Positions 1 to 6,779 of a stretch of 10,567 nt of DNA are shown in pieces. Both the position numbers and the translations under genes were made by a program. Source of the DNA: Acidobacteriota bacterium (lineage in GTDB: Bacteria > Acidobacteriota > Blastocatellia > Pyrinomonadales > Pyrinomonadaceae); NCBI GenBank assembly GCA_029777145.1, contig JAKOSS010000117.1, forward strand, positions 1 through 10,567. Direction: 5' to 3'. Under the pieces are notes generated by a model. The model saw only the letters and a list, made by a program, of their open reading frames with translations, was not told where the DNA came from and made no database searches. Positions within the stretch are counted from its first letter, which is position 1; each line of letters begins with the position of its first letter.

Positions 1-910
1 CGAGTGGGAAACACAGATCATCGGCGCGCAGGCGTTGGAGAAATTCGGAACGACGATCCCGGAAACGACGATCGAATCGATCAAGCGCAACAAGGTCGCG
101 CTGAAAGGACCGCTGACGACTCCGATCGGGAAGGGATTCACGTCGGTCAACGTCGGGCTCAGAAAGGCGCTCGATCTTTACGCGAACGTCCGGCCGATCA
201 AAGCGTTGCCGAACGTGCCGTGCCGGTATCCCGAACTTGATCTCGTCATCGTTCGCGAGAATACCGAAAGCCTTTACGCCGGACTCGAGCACGTCGTCGT
301 TCCGGGCGTCGTCGAGTCGCTCAAGATCATCACTGAAAAGGCGTCGACGCGGATCGCCCGCTACGCATTCGAGTACGCGCGGACCCAAAAACGGAAAAAG
401 GTGACGGCGATGCACAAGGCGAACATCATGAAGCTGTCAGACGGACTTTTCCTCCAGTGCTTTCACGACGTCGCGAAGGATTATCCGGAGATCGAAGCCG
501 ACGACAAGATCATCGACAACGCCTGCATGCAGCTCGTCATGCGCCCCGAGCAGTTTGAGGTGATGGTGCTCGAAAACCTGTACGGCGACATCGTCTCGGA
601 CCTCTGCGCCGGATTGATCGGCGGACTCGGGCTCGCGCCGGGAGCGAATATCGGCGAACTCGGTGCGGTGTTCGAGGCCGTCCACGGATCCGCGCCCGAC
701 ATTGCCGGCCAGGGGATCGCGAATCCGACGGCGATCATGATGTCGGCCTTCATGATGCTGCGTCACATCGAAGAGTATGAGGCGGCGGATGCGGCCGAGA
801 AGGCGATGATGCAGGTCTATGCCGACGGCGATATCCGTACGCGCGATCTCGGCGGATCGTCGTCGACGGCGGATTTCGCATCGGCGATCGTCGAAAAACT
901 CAGATCTTAG
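1..910 (+). CDS. NAD-dependent isocitrate dehydrogenase, 3' part (5' end outside window)
   Basis: Oxidative decarboxylation of isocitrate to 2-oxoglutarate with NAD+, a TCA-cycle step in the cytosol. The frame is open from base 2 with no start, and the upstream residues WETQIIGAQALEKFG belong to the family, so the true start lies before the window. Visible features of the isocitrate/isopropylmalate dehydrogenase fold are: the substrate-loop motif RENTES (codons from 254), the HKAN lysine (416-418), the DNACMQ aspartate (515-517) and the NLYGDIVSD metal-binding aspartates (587 and 599). The cofactor loop HGSAPDIAGQGIANP (683 on) has Asp-Ile where NADP enzymes usually have Lys-Tyr, which argues for NAD. 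LeuB (isopropylmalate dehydrogenase) is the main alternative, but the RENTESLYAGLEH stretch and the FGT near the start fit isocitrate dehydrogenase better. No downstream partner gene follows; the next gene starts 128 bases later and is unrelated. Confidence 0.9.
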   Translation, partial: EWETQIIGAQALEKFGTTIPETTIESIKRNKVALKGPLTTPIGKGFTSVNVGLRKALDLYANVRPIKALPNVPCRYPELDLVIVRENTESLYAGLEHVVVPGVVESLKIITEKASTRIARYAFEYARTQKRKKVTAMHKANIMKLSDGLFLQCFHDVAKDYPEIEADDKIIDNACMQLVMRPEQFEVMVLENLYGDIVSDLCAGLIGGLGLAPGANIGELGAVFEAVHGSAPDIAGQGIANPTAIMMSAFMMLRHIEEYEAADAAEKAMMQVYADGDIRTRDLGGSSSTADFASAIVEKLRS

Positions 911-915
911 GGATC

Positions 916-947
916 TCGGAAAAGTTGATAACGGACAGGTGTCAACT
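916..947 (+). repeat. Degenerate stem-loop repeat, related to the 3'-end tandem repeat
   Basis: Just after the dehydrogenase stop codon, bases 916-932 (TCGGAAAAGTTGATAAC) match 10440-10456 (TCGGAATAGGTGATAAC) at 15 of 17 positions. Each is followed by GGA-C/T-AG. This copy lacks the two extra heptamers found in the right-hand copies. Bases 923-930 and 940-947 form an 8-bp stem with one G-T pair around a 9-base loop. It is either a decayed member of a dispersed repeat family or a coincidence in a short AT-rich stretch. Confidence 0.45.
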
Positions 948-970
948 GATGGTCGATTTCGAAGGAGTGC

Positions 971-998
971 TTCGTTAACAACGAATTGCCTGTTTTTT
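971..998 (+). terminator. Weak candidate terminator after isocitrate dehydrogenase
   Basis: TTCGTT (971-976) and AACGAA (980-985) form a 6-bp AT-rich stem with a 3-base loop. A run of six T (993-998) follows after a gap of 7 bases. The stem is weak and the T-run is displaced, so this may be chance. No better terminator is seen between 910 and 1039. Confidence 0.2.
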
Positions 999-1038
999 CA
1001 TTCAAAAGTTTGCGCATTTCTGCGCGGGAGGAATGAGA

Positions 1039-1416
1039 ATGTTGAAAAGGACCGCCGTCGTTGTTTCATTGATGGTTTTCGCGGGTTTGGCGCACGCGCA
1101 GACTCCCGCGAGGATCAATGTCAGACTCGCACAGCAAAAAGCTTATCGAAATCTCGTTGTTAAGTTTGTTTCCGTGCCCGAGGACTCGCGCTGTCCGAAG
1201 GGCGCGGCTTGCGTTTGGGCCGGGAACGCCAAGGTCAAACTCGAAGTCCGCAAAGGCCGCGGCGCGTGGAAGACGGTTGAGCTCAACACAAATGCGGGTG
1301 CAACTTCGGCTGTCGTCGAGGGATTTGAGATCAAGCTTGTCGGTTTGGATCCTTATCCCGGAAGCGGTGACGGAAGTCGAGCGTACTCGGCGCTGATCGA
1401 GATAAAGCGAAGCTGA
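1039..1416 (+). CDS. Small secreted protein with DSRCP...CVWAG motif, unknown function
   Basis: A protein of 125 residues starting MLKRTAVVV. The start at 1039 is preferred because GGAGG (1027-1031) lies 7 bases upstream; the ATG at 1033 would be only 1 base from it. Residues 1-20 form a Sec signal peptide (basic start, hydrophobic core, AHA before Q21), so the mature protein is about 105 residues in the periplasm or outside. The mature part looks all-beta, with C52 and C58 in the motif EDSRCPKGAACVWAGNAKVKL. I associate this motif with small uncharacterised exported proteins from several phyla. The two cysteines, six residues apart, could form a disulfide. The C-terminus (YSALIEIKRS) ends in a beta-like strand. 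No catalytic residues are recognisable and the neighbours give no functional hint. It is a single-gene unit ending at the terminator at 1437-1466. Confidence 0.75.
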   Translation: MLKRTAVVVSLMVFAGLAHAQTPARINVRLAQQKAYRNLVVKFVSVPEDSRCPKGAACVWAGNAKVKLEVRKGRGAWKTVELNTNAGATSAVVEGFEIKLVGLDPYPGSGDGSRAYSALIEIKRS

Positions 1417-1436
1417 GAGAATTCGAGCAAAACTGG

Positions 1437-1466
1437 AAAGGGCGGATGTTGCGATCCGCCCTTTTG
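1437..1466. terminator. Intrinsic terminator between convergent genes
   Basis: AAAGGGCGGAT (1437-1447) and ATCCGCCCTTT (1454-1464) form a perfect 11-bp stem with a 6-base loop, followed by TTTT on the + strand. It begins 21 bases after the secreted-protein stop and ends 7 bases from the FecR-protein stop. The flanking A-run also gives a short T-run on the - strand, so it could serve both convergent genes. Confidence 0.85.
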
Positions 1467-1472
1467 TCGTTG

Positions 1473-3593
1473 TTAGTTATCCTTCGGATTCTTCCGCTTG
1501 CTGTCAGTCGGAGCCGGTTTCGACTCCGGTTGTTTGGCTTTTGAATCCGACTGTTTCGGCTGCGGCTTTGACTCAGGCTGTCGCGGCTGCGGCTGTTGTC
1601 GCGGTTCGACGCGTGGCGTCGGTTGCGGCCTTGGCTCGACGCGGGGCATCGGCTGCTGGCGCGGCTCTTCCCGCCTCGGCTGCGGCGTGTAGACCGGAGG
1701 CGTCGGCGTTTCCTTCTGCCTCGGCGCCGGCTGCGTCCGCCGCTCGTCCTGCTTCGGCTGCTCCTTGGTATCGGTCCTCGGCTGCGGCGTGTAGATCGGC
1801 GGCGTCCGCGTTTCCTGATTCGGAATCCGCTTCGTCCGATCAGAATCAGTCGGGTTGTCGTCGCGTTTCACCGCACCCGTGCTCCGCACCGGATTCTGGT
1901 TGACCGTCGGATTGTTCTGACGCGTATTTCCGTCATCCTGTTTCGTCGTCGGCCGATTCACCGCACCAGTTTTGCGTGTGTCGGAATTCGGATTGACGAT
2001 GATGTCGGGACTCCGATTCGGTTCGACCGTCGGTTTCACCGGATTGCGGTTGCCGAAAATCCGTTCCTTCTTCAGGTCCTCGTCGAGCGAGACTCCGGGC
2101 TTGCGCTCGGTCGCGCCGGTCTTGACGGTATCGACCTTCGGAAGCCGAGGCTGTTCGATCCGGATTTCGCGGCTGACCTTGCCGTCAAGACTCTTGTAGT
2201 CCGGCAGCAACGGCGGCGACTGGTTGTCGTCGATCTTTCGCGTCAGGATCGACCGGCTCGTCTCGAGCGGCGGCGTCTTGTACTTGCTCAGGCCGAGGCC
2301 GAAATCGCGTTGGTCGACCGAAACGACCGCACCCGGCGGGATCCGCTGGAACGGCGGAGTCTGCGATCTGATGATCCGCGCGTCGTTGTTCGGGTTGACC
2401 GTCGGCGTCGGATTCGGATTGACGGTCGGATAATTATTGATGATCGTCGTATTGTTGTTGTAAATCCGAATGTTCCGATTGCCACGGTAAAAGCCGCGGT
2501 TGTAGTCGTAATAGCGATCGTAGTACGAAAGCGGATACCAGCAGACCGAACCGTTCCAAGTCACGATCGAAACCATCGCCGGCCGCCACCAGCTGCGTCG
2601 CCAGCGATTGCTCGCGTACGGCGACCAGATCCAGTAGTTGTTGTACCAGACCCAGCGTCCGTAGTGATACGTCGCCCAGCCCCACGGCTCGTCGTTGACC
2701 CATGTCCAGCCGTAGAACGGAACCCAACGCCAATGGCCGTAGCGGTACGGCGACCAGTTTGAGTACCGCGAGATCGAATTGCCGTACGGACGCCAGACGT
2801 AACCGTAGTCCCGCGTATAGATCCACTCGCCATAGCCGTTCAGGTCTTCAGCGCCGTAGATGTCCTGATCGTAATAGCGATCGTAGTACGAATTCTTGAG
2901 CAGTTTGGCGACGACTGATTCGCGGTCCATCACCCAGCTGTCAAACGAATCGGCGAAGCGCGCCGCGTCTGAAGTTTCCCACTCGCCGGCGTAATTTCCG
3001 GTCAAAAACAGCTTCGCGCTGCGGCCGTTGTTGAGCGTGAATCCGGAATTGTCCGAATAAACACGGGCCTGGCCGTTTTCGGTGACGGTGACGCGGATCT
3101 CGGAACTCTGCGCATCGCCGGCGTCGATCCGGTACATTCCGGGCTTCTCGACGGAGACGGTCGTGCTCGGTGCGTCGATCTCAAAAAATTCCTTCGACTT
3201 CTTGAAGCTAAGAACACGCAGGCTGATCGTGCCTTGCGGAACGCTCAGCGCGATGCCTTCGTCCCGGACGGTCGTGAATTTCAGGGTCGAATTCTCGTCA
3301 ACGCGGACGTAGCTGTCACGATCGAACTGAACCTCGACCCGGGCAGACGATCCGGTAACGATCTCGTCGCCTTCGACGAGCGGAAGATTCATTGTCGCGC
3401 GCTCCCACGTCTGATCCTCGCCGCCGCGACGAATCTGGACGTCGCCGCTCAGCAAACTGATCCTGACGACACGTGCCGTGACATCCGGTACGTATTCGTC
3501 GTCATCACCGGCGCCGAGGGTCGGGAATGCAAATATTAACAATAGGGGCAAAAGAAGAATTGCTGCCCAAAATTTTGGTCGGGGTGAACTCAT
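1473..3593 (-). CDS. Exported FecR-domain / DUF6600 protein with proline-rich tail
   Basis: A 706-residue exported protein of unknown exact role. AAGGAG (complement of 3600-3605) sits 6 bases before the ATG. Residues 1-28 look like a signal peptide ending at GAG before DDDEY. Residues ~40-140 match the FecR domain pattern (LLSGDVQIRRGG, NLPLVEGDEIVTG, AEVQF-like, VRVDENSTLKF). Residues ~250-350 form a DUF6600-like aromatic block with repeats such as YGHWRWVPFYGWTWV and PWGWATYHYGRW. From ~375 the protein is low-complexity: Asn-rich, then Pro/Gln/Arg/Lys-rich, with TPPIYTPQPR and TPPVYTPQPR repeated and VEPR repeats. SYYDRYYD occurs on both sides of the aromatic block, encoded by a 24-base exact repeat (2506-2529 and 2869-2892). 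No sigma/anti-sigma genes or TonB receptor are adjacent, so classical iron signalling is not supported. It may bind cell-wall or surface polymers; that is a guess. Confidence 0.88.
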   Translation of the reverse strand: MSSPRPKFWAAILLLPLLLIFAFPTLGAGDDDEYVPDVTARVVRISLLSGDVQIRRGGEDQTWERATMNLPLVEGDEIVTGSSARVEVQFDRDSYVRVDENSTLKFTTVRDEGIALSVPQGTISLRVLSFKKSKEFFEIDAPSTTVSVEKPGMYRIDAGDAQSSEIRVTVTENGQARVYSDNSGFTLNNGRSAKLFLTGNYAGEWETSDAARFADSFDSWVMDRESVVAKLLKNSYYDRYYDQDIYGAEDLNGYGEWIYTRDYGYVWRPYGNSISRYSNWSPYRYGHWRWVPFYGWTWVNDEPWGWATYHYGRWVWYNNYWIWSPYASNRWRRSWWRPAMVSIVTWNGSVCWYPLSYYDRYYDYNRGFYRGNRNIRIYNNNTTIINNYPTVNPNPTPTVNPNNDARIIRSQTPPFQRIPPGAVVSVDQRDFGLGLSKYKTPPLETSRSILTRKIDDNQSPPLLPDYKSLDGKVSREIRIEQPRLPKVDTVKTGATERKPGVSLDEDLKKERIFGNRNPVKPTVEPNRSPDIIVNPNSDTRKTGAVNRPTTKQDDGNTRQNNPTVNQNPVRSTGAVKRDDNPTDSDRTKRIPNQETRTPPIYTPQPRTDTKEQPKQDERRTQPAPRQKETPTPPVYTPQPRREEPRQQPMPRVEPRPQPTPRVEPRQQPQPRQPESKPQPKQSDSKAKQPESKPAPTDSKRKNPKDN

Positions 3594-3707
3594 AATAGGC
3601 TCCTTCAGGTTTTTCAGTTTCTTCGGGAAGAGAAGTTGAGCCTTAAACCCAACTCTTACATATTCCTACTGCAACTTCCATACCTCGACGGTTGATCGCA
3701 AAAAAAC

Positions 3708-3758
3708 CACGAATGCCCGGCGATCTGCCGACGATTTGGTGCAGGTACCTCATTCGTG
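3708..3758. promoter_or_regulatory. Divergent intergenic region with 8-bp inverted repeat
   Basis: The 199 bases between the FecR-protein gene (-) and the AAA ATPase gene (+) hold CACGAATG (3708-3715) and its exact complement CATTCGTG (3751-3758), with a small CGGC/GCCG pair (3719-3722 and 3727-3730) nested inside. The position suggests a shared operator or leader structure. TATAGT at 3767-3772 is a possible -10 for the + gene, but no convincing -35 lies at the right distance. Confidence 0.25.
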
Positions 3759-3792
3759 CGCTACGATATAGTGTAGATTTGAGGAGACGAAA

Positions 3793-5256
3793 ATGACGAA
3801 GCCAACGACGTTCGGAGAATTGAAATCGAGCGGTTACGTTCCGCGGCCGGTGAAGGAAGAGATGCGGGCGAACCTGATCGGAAAACTGCGCGCCGGCGAG
3901 CGTCTTTTCCCCGGCATCGTCGGTTACGAGGAATCGGTCATTCCGCAGCTCGTCAATGCGATCCTCTCGAAACACAATTTCATCCTTCTCGGCACGCGCG
4001 GCCAGGCGAAAAGCCGCATCATCAGGCAGCTGACGGAATTGCTCGACGACGAGATTCCGATCATCGGCGGGTCTGAGATCAACGACAATCCGTTCGAGCC
4101 GCTTTCGGCGTTCGGGCGTCATCAGATCGATTTTCACGGCGACGAGACAAAGATCGATTGGGTCAAACGCGACAACCGCTTCGTCGAAAAACTCGCAACG
4201 CCCGACGTCACGATCGCCGACATCATCGGCGACGTCGATCCGATCAAGGCGGCGAAGGGCGGACATCTATTGTCGGACGAACTGACGATCCACTTCGGAC
4301 TTTTGCCGCGCGCGAACCGAGGAATCTTCGCCATCAATGAACTTCCAGATCTCGCGGGTAAGATCCAGGTCGGGCTATTCAACATCATGCAGGAAGGCGA
4401 CGTCCAGATAAAGGGATATCCGGTGCGGCTTCCGCTCGATGTTCTTCTGGTTTTCTCCGCGAATCCCGAAGACTACACGGCGCGCGGCAAGATCATCACG
4501 CCGCTCAAGGACCGGATCGGCGCGGAGATCCAGACGCATTACCCGGCGAACGTCGGACTCGGCGCGTCGATCACGCGCCAGGAAGCCTGGACGGAGCGCG
4601 AGGAATCGACGGTCGAAGTCCCCGATTTCATCGCTGAAATGATCGAGCAGATCGCGTTTGAAGCGCGCGACGACAACCGCATCGACAAGCGTTCCGGAGT
4701 TTCGCAGCGGCTTCCGATCACCGTCCTCGAAGCCGCCGTTTCAAACGCCGAACGCAGGTCGCTGATCACGGCTGAACCTGAGATCGTCCCGCGCGTTTCG
4801 GATGTTTATGCCGCGCTTCCCGCGATCACGGGAAAGATCGAGCTCGAATACGAAGGCGAGCAGATCGGCGCGTCGCGTCTCGCCCGCGACCTGATCAAAC
4901 GCGCCGCCGGCGTGATCTTTGAAGGATTCTTCCTTGGGATCGATTTCGACCCGGCCGTCAGATGGTTTGACGGCGGAAACAAACTCCTGTTGTCCGACAC
5001 CGCCGACGCCGATGAGTGCGTGATGCTGCTCGAATCGGTCCCGGAACTGATCGATTCGACGCTCGTGCCGCTCGAATTCGGACGCGGCGAGAAAGCGAAG
5101 CTCGTCTCGGCCTGCGAGTTCGTGCTCGAAGGCCTCTACGCGCAGAACAAGATCTCGCGAAACGAGGAAGGCGGCTACGAGGCGGTGACGAAAACGAAGC
5201 GCGACCGGCGCGGAATGATCTACGAAGACTTCACCGACATCGAAGGTTACAATTGA
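3793..5256 (+). CDS. ChlI/MoxR-type AAA+ ATPase
   Basis: A 487-residue cytosolic AAA+ ATPase of the magnesium-chelatase/MoxR clade. GAGGAG (3781-3786) lies 6 bases before the ATG. Walker A is G67-TRGQAKS74, with Ala where the usual pattern has Gly. The stretch IIGDVDPIKAAKGG...LLPRANRG (about 144-177) is the ChlI-like region before Walker B. Walker B reads GIFAINELPDL (177-187), with Asn182 replacing the usual Asp before Glu183. Sensor 1 is VFSANPEDY (N224), and PLKDRIG carries the candidate arginine finger R241. The last ~200 residues are an alpha-helical lid plus extension (ends DFTDIEGYN), longer than typical ChlI. Such ATPases normally act with a VWA-domain partner to remodel another protein or insert a metal; none is encoded here. 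No bacteriochlorophyll genes are near, so a true Mg-chelatase role is unlikely. The target is unknown. Confidence 0.9.
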   Translation: MTKPTTFGELKSSGYVPRPVKEEMRANLIGKLRAGERLFPGIVGYEESVIPQLVNAILSKHNFILLGTRGQAKSRIIRQLTELLDDEIPIIGGSEINDNPFEPLSAFGRHQIDFHGDETKIDWVKRDNRFVEKLATPDVTIADIIGDVDPIKAAKGGHLLSDELTIHFGLLPRANRGIFAINELPDLAGKIQVGLFNIMQEGDVQIKGYPVRLPLDVLLVFSANPEDYTARGKIITPLKDRIGAEIQTHYPANVGLGASITRQEAWTEREESTVEVPDFIAEMIEQIAFEARDDNRIDKRSGVSQRLPITVLEAAVSNAERRSLITAEPEIVPRVSDVYAALPAITGKIELEYEGEQIGASRLARDLIKRAAGVIFEGFFLGIDFDPAVRWFDGGNKLLLSDTADADECVMLLESVPELIDSTLVPLEFGRGEKAKLVSACEFVLEGLYAQNKISRNEEGGYEAVTKTKRDRRGMIYEDFTDIEGYN

Positions 5257-5343
5257 TCCATTTGCAAAACGCGAATCCGATTTGCGAATCGCAATCGCGA
5301 GCTTGGTCGGAGAATGATCAACGCGCGGGCGATCGTCAACGCA

Positions 5344-5374
5344 TTCTTCGCGTGCTCCGTGGTCTCCGCGTGAG
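5344..5374 (+). repeat. Degenerate short tandem repeat (CGCGTG / CCGTGG / CCGCGTG)
   Basis: In the 255-base gap between the ATPase and membrane-protein genes, bases 5344-5374 read as three imperfect units: TTCTTCGCGTG, CTCCGTGG, TCTCCGCGTGAG. Similar 'TTCGCGT...TTCGCGT' strings occur between genes in many environmental bacteria as far as I recall. The rest of this gap (5257-5343 and 5375-5490) shows only short inverted repeats such as CGATT/AATCG and no gene. Confidence 0.3.
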
Positions 5375-5511
5375 ATCAACCCACTAAACGCAAACGCTCC
5401 AATAGTTTACGAAGTAGTTCCGGTACCGCGCTTGCGGTTGCGACGCTCTTCGATCGGCCCCGATCTCGAATGGAACGAAGCTTGCAACGACCGATCGCGG
5501 AGGTTGATGCA

Positions 5512-5955
5512 ATGTATTCGGACAGAACCTTTTCGGAAACGGCGGCGGTGATCATGAGAACGGGAGCGGCGATCATGCTTATTCCGGCGGCGTTCGGACT
5601 GTTTTTCTCGGCGATCGGATTCTTGACGGCATTGATCGGAGGTTCAGCCGGCGGCGTTCTCCTCTCTTCGATCCCGTTCTTCACGCTCGGAGTCGGAATC
5701 ACGCTCTTCGTCGGCTACTGCCAACTCGCTTCGCGTCGTTTGGAGTCGTATTTTGAACGCCCGTTGTGGATCGTGACCTTGGTTTTGAACGGCATTCCGT
5801 TAGTGCCGTTGTTGTATGAACTGACCAAAATTCCCAAGATTCAGTTCTCGAGCGGAAGTCTTCTTTTGGTTCCTTTCGTGATGTGGTGGCTTACCGCGGT
5901 CGTGCTTTCGGCGATCTCGTTGGCGAAGATCAGCGCGGCTCAGAAGTACCGGTAA
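5512..5955 (+). CDS. Four-helix integral membrane protein, unknown function
   Basis: A protein of 147 residues starting MYSDRTFSET. The start at 5512 is chosen because GGAGG (5499-5503) lies 8 bases upstream; an in-frame ATG at 5470 has no ribosome site. Four hydrophobic segments are visible: about residues 12-40 (AAIMLIPAAFGLFFSAIGFL region), 45-70 (LLSSIPFFTLGVGITLFVGY), 82-100 (LWIVTLVLNGIPLVPLL) and 112-138 (LLLVPFVMWWLTAVVLSAI). There are short polar loops and a basic C-terminus (AQKYR). Arg/Lys-rich stretches follow helix 2 (SRRLESYFER) and helix 4, as expected on the cytoplasmic side. I do not recognise the family. The stop codon overlaps the end of the convergent DUF1287 gene by 16 bases, so the two transcripts must overlap. 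Confidence 0.8.
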   Translation: MYSDRTFSETAAVIMRTGAAIMLIPAAFGLFFSAIGFLTALIGGSAGGVLLSSIPFFTLGVGITLFVGYCQLASRRLESYFERPLWIVTLVLNGIPLVPLLYELTKIPKIQFSSGSLLLVPFVMWWLTAVVLSAISLAKISAAQKYR

Positions 5956-6584
5956 TGGCCGGTCACCTTCCACTCGAATAGACGGTCTTCGGCTCGCGTT
6001 CCCCCGCCGATGTTGTGAATGATGTAATAACGCTTCGTCGCTTCATTGAAAAGGTGTGAAACGATCCCGATGTGGGTCATGCCCTTGCCGTTGAGGTCCC
6101 AGGTTACGATGTCTCCCGGTTGGTAATCCTTCGGATCATCGGTCACCTGCACGGCCTTCCCGCGGCGGCTGAAGAAGGCCTGAAGATTCGGGACGCGCCG
6201 ATGATCGATGTTCGAGTCCGTTCCGTTCATTCCCCATTTTTGCGGGTAACTTGAAAAATTCTTTGCCATGTCCTCGTGAACTTCCTTTTGCAGATCGACG
6301 CCGGCCGCGCGGAATGCGCGAATCACGACGTCGGTACACGCGCCGGTGTTTTCGGGAACATCGCCGTTCGGATACGGGATGACAAAGTATTCCTGCGAGT
6401 AGTTCTTCGTGACCTTGATTTGATTGCGGGCACTCTCGAGGACCTTCCGCAACTCCGGTGTACGTGCCTCGCTGACCGGTATTTCGATCGCGGACGAGTC
6501 GGGAGACGAACCGAGCCGCGGGAGAGAGCCGCAACCGGCAAGAACAAGGATGATCAGCGCAAAAAAAACGACGCGTGACTTCAT
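5940..6584 (-). CDS. DUF1287 family lipoprotein
   Basis: A 214-residue lipoprotein: residues 1-17 are a signal peptide ending in the lipobox L15-A16-G17-C18, so the mature protein is lipid-anchored in the envelope. The body carries the conserved DUF1287 motifs: GACTDVVIRAFRAAGVDLQ (C83), VHEDMAKNFSSYP (H103), NIDHRRVPNLQAFF (H128), DYQPGDIVTWDL (D158) and MTHIGIVSH (H171). A C-terminal IHNIGGGTRAED segment follows (H190, N191). The Cys-His pattern and the PGDIVTW...HIGIV layout resemble NlpC/P60-like papain-fold amidases, so C83 and H171 are the likely catalytic pair. The true substrate is unproven; a peptidoglycan or peptide target is an inference. No strong ribosome site precedes the ATG (only AGACAGATAGCGAT). 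A palindrome CGGAC-GGC-GTCCG lies upstream at 6648-6660. Confidence 0.88.
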   Translation of the reverse strand: MKSRVVFFALIILVLAGCGSLPRLGSSPDSSAIEIPVSEARTPELRKVLESARNQIKVTKNYSQEYFVIPYPNGDVPENTGACTDVVIRAFRAAGVDLQKEVHEDMAKNFSSYPQKWGMNGTDSNIDHRRVPNLQAFFSRRGKAVQVTDDPKDYQPGDIVTWDLNGKGMTHIGIVSHLFNEATKRYYIIHNIGGGTRAEDRLFEWKVTGHYRYF

Positions 6585-6670
6585 ATCGCTATCTGTCTGA
6601 GTCTACAAAACTTCAGCCATGAAATGAAAGCCTTTTCGGATCGCCGGCGGACGGCGTCCGTCGATCCCGT

Positions 6671-6699
6671 TTGACCGACGGTAAAAAAACCTTTACTTT
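6671..6699 (+). promoter_or_regulatory. Candidate sigma-70 promoter for the M43 protease
   Basis: TTGACC (6671-6676, 5 of 6 to the -35 consensus) is separated by 17 bases from TACTTT (6694-6699, 3 of 6 to the -10 consensus). Transcription would start near 6706, giving a leader of about 74 bases before the ATG at 6780. It is positioned correctly in the divergent gap 6585-6779. Confidence 0.35.
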
Positions 6700-6779
6700 A
6701 CCTTCATCCCAGCGGATTGCCACCGCCAACAATCATTCGCTTTCTTAATAAAAAACAACAGGAGAAACAGGAGATCATG

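Noticed and set aside
1596..2762. 388-codon open frame antisense to the FecR/DUF6600 gene
   Set aside because: The product is an Arg/Val-rich low-complexity string without family motifs. It mirrors the codon bias and repetitive tail of the real gene on the other strand and has no ribosome site.
1473..3593. Classical FecR anti-sigma regulator
   Set aside because: It has a cleavable-type signal peptide, no sigma factor or TonB receptor neighbour, and a large aromatic plus proline-rich region atypical of FecR regulators.
3643..4266. Open frames on the - strand opposite the ATPase gene (also 4741-5379)
   Set aside because: Shadows of a strongly supported + strand gene; no motifs and no ribosome sites.
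3793..5256. True magnesium chelatase subunit of (bacterio)chlorophyll synthesis
   Set aside because: No ChlD/ChlH or pigment genes nearby, and the protein is longer with altered Walker motifs; a MoxR-like role is more likely.
6648..6660. CGGAC-GGC-GTCCG palindrome as a terminator
   Set aside because: It lies in a divergent gap upstream of both genes and has no T-run; at most an operator, and too short to claim.
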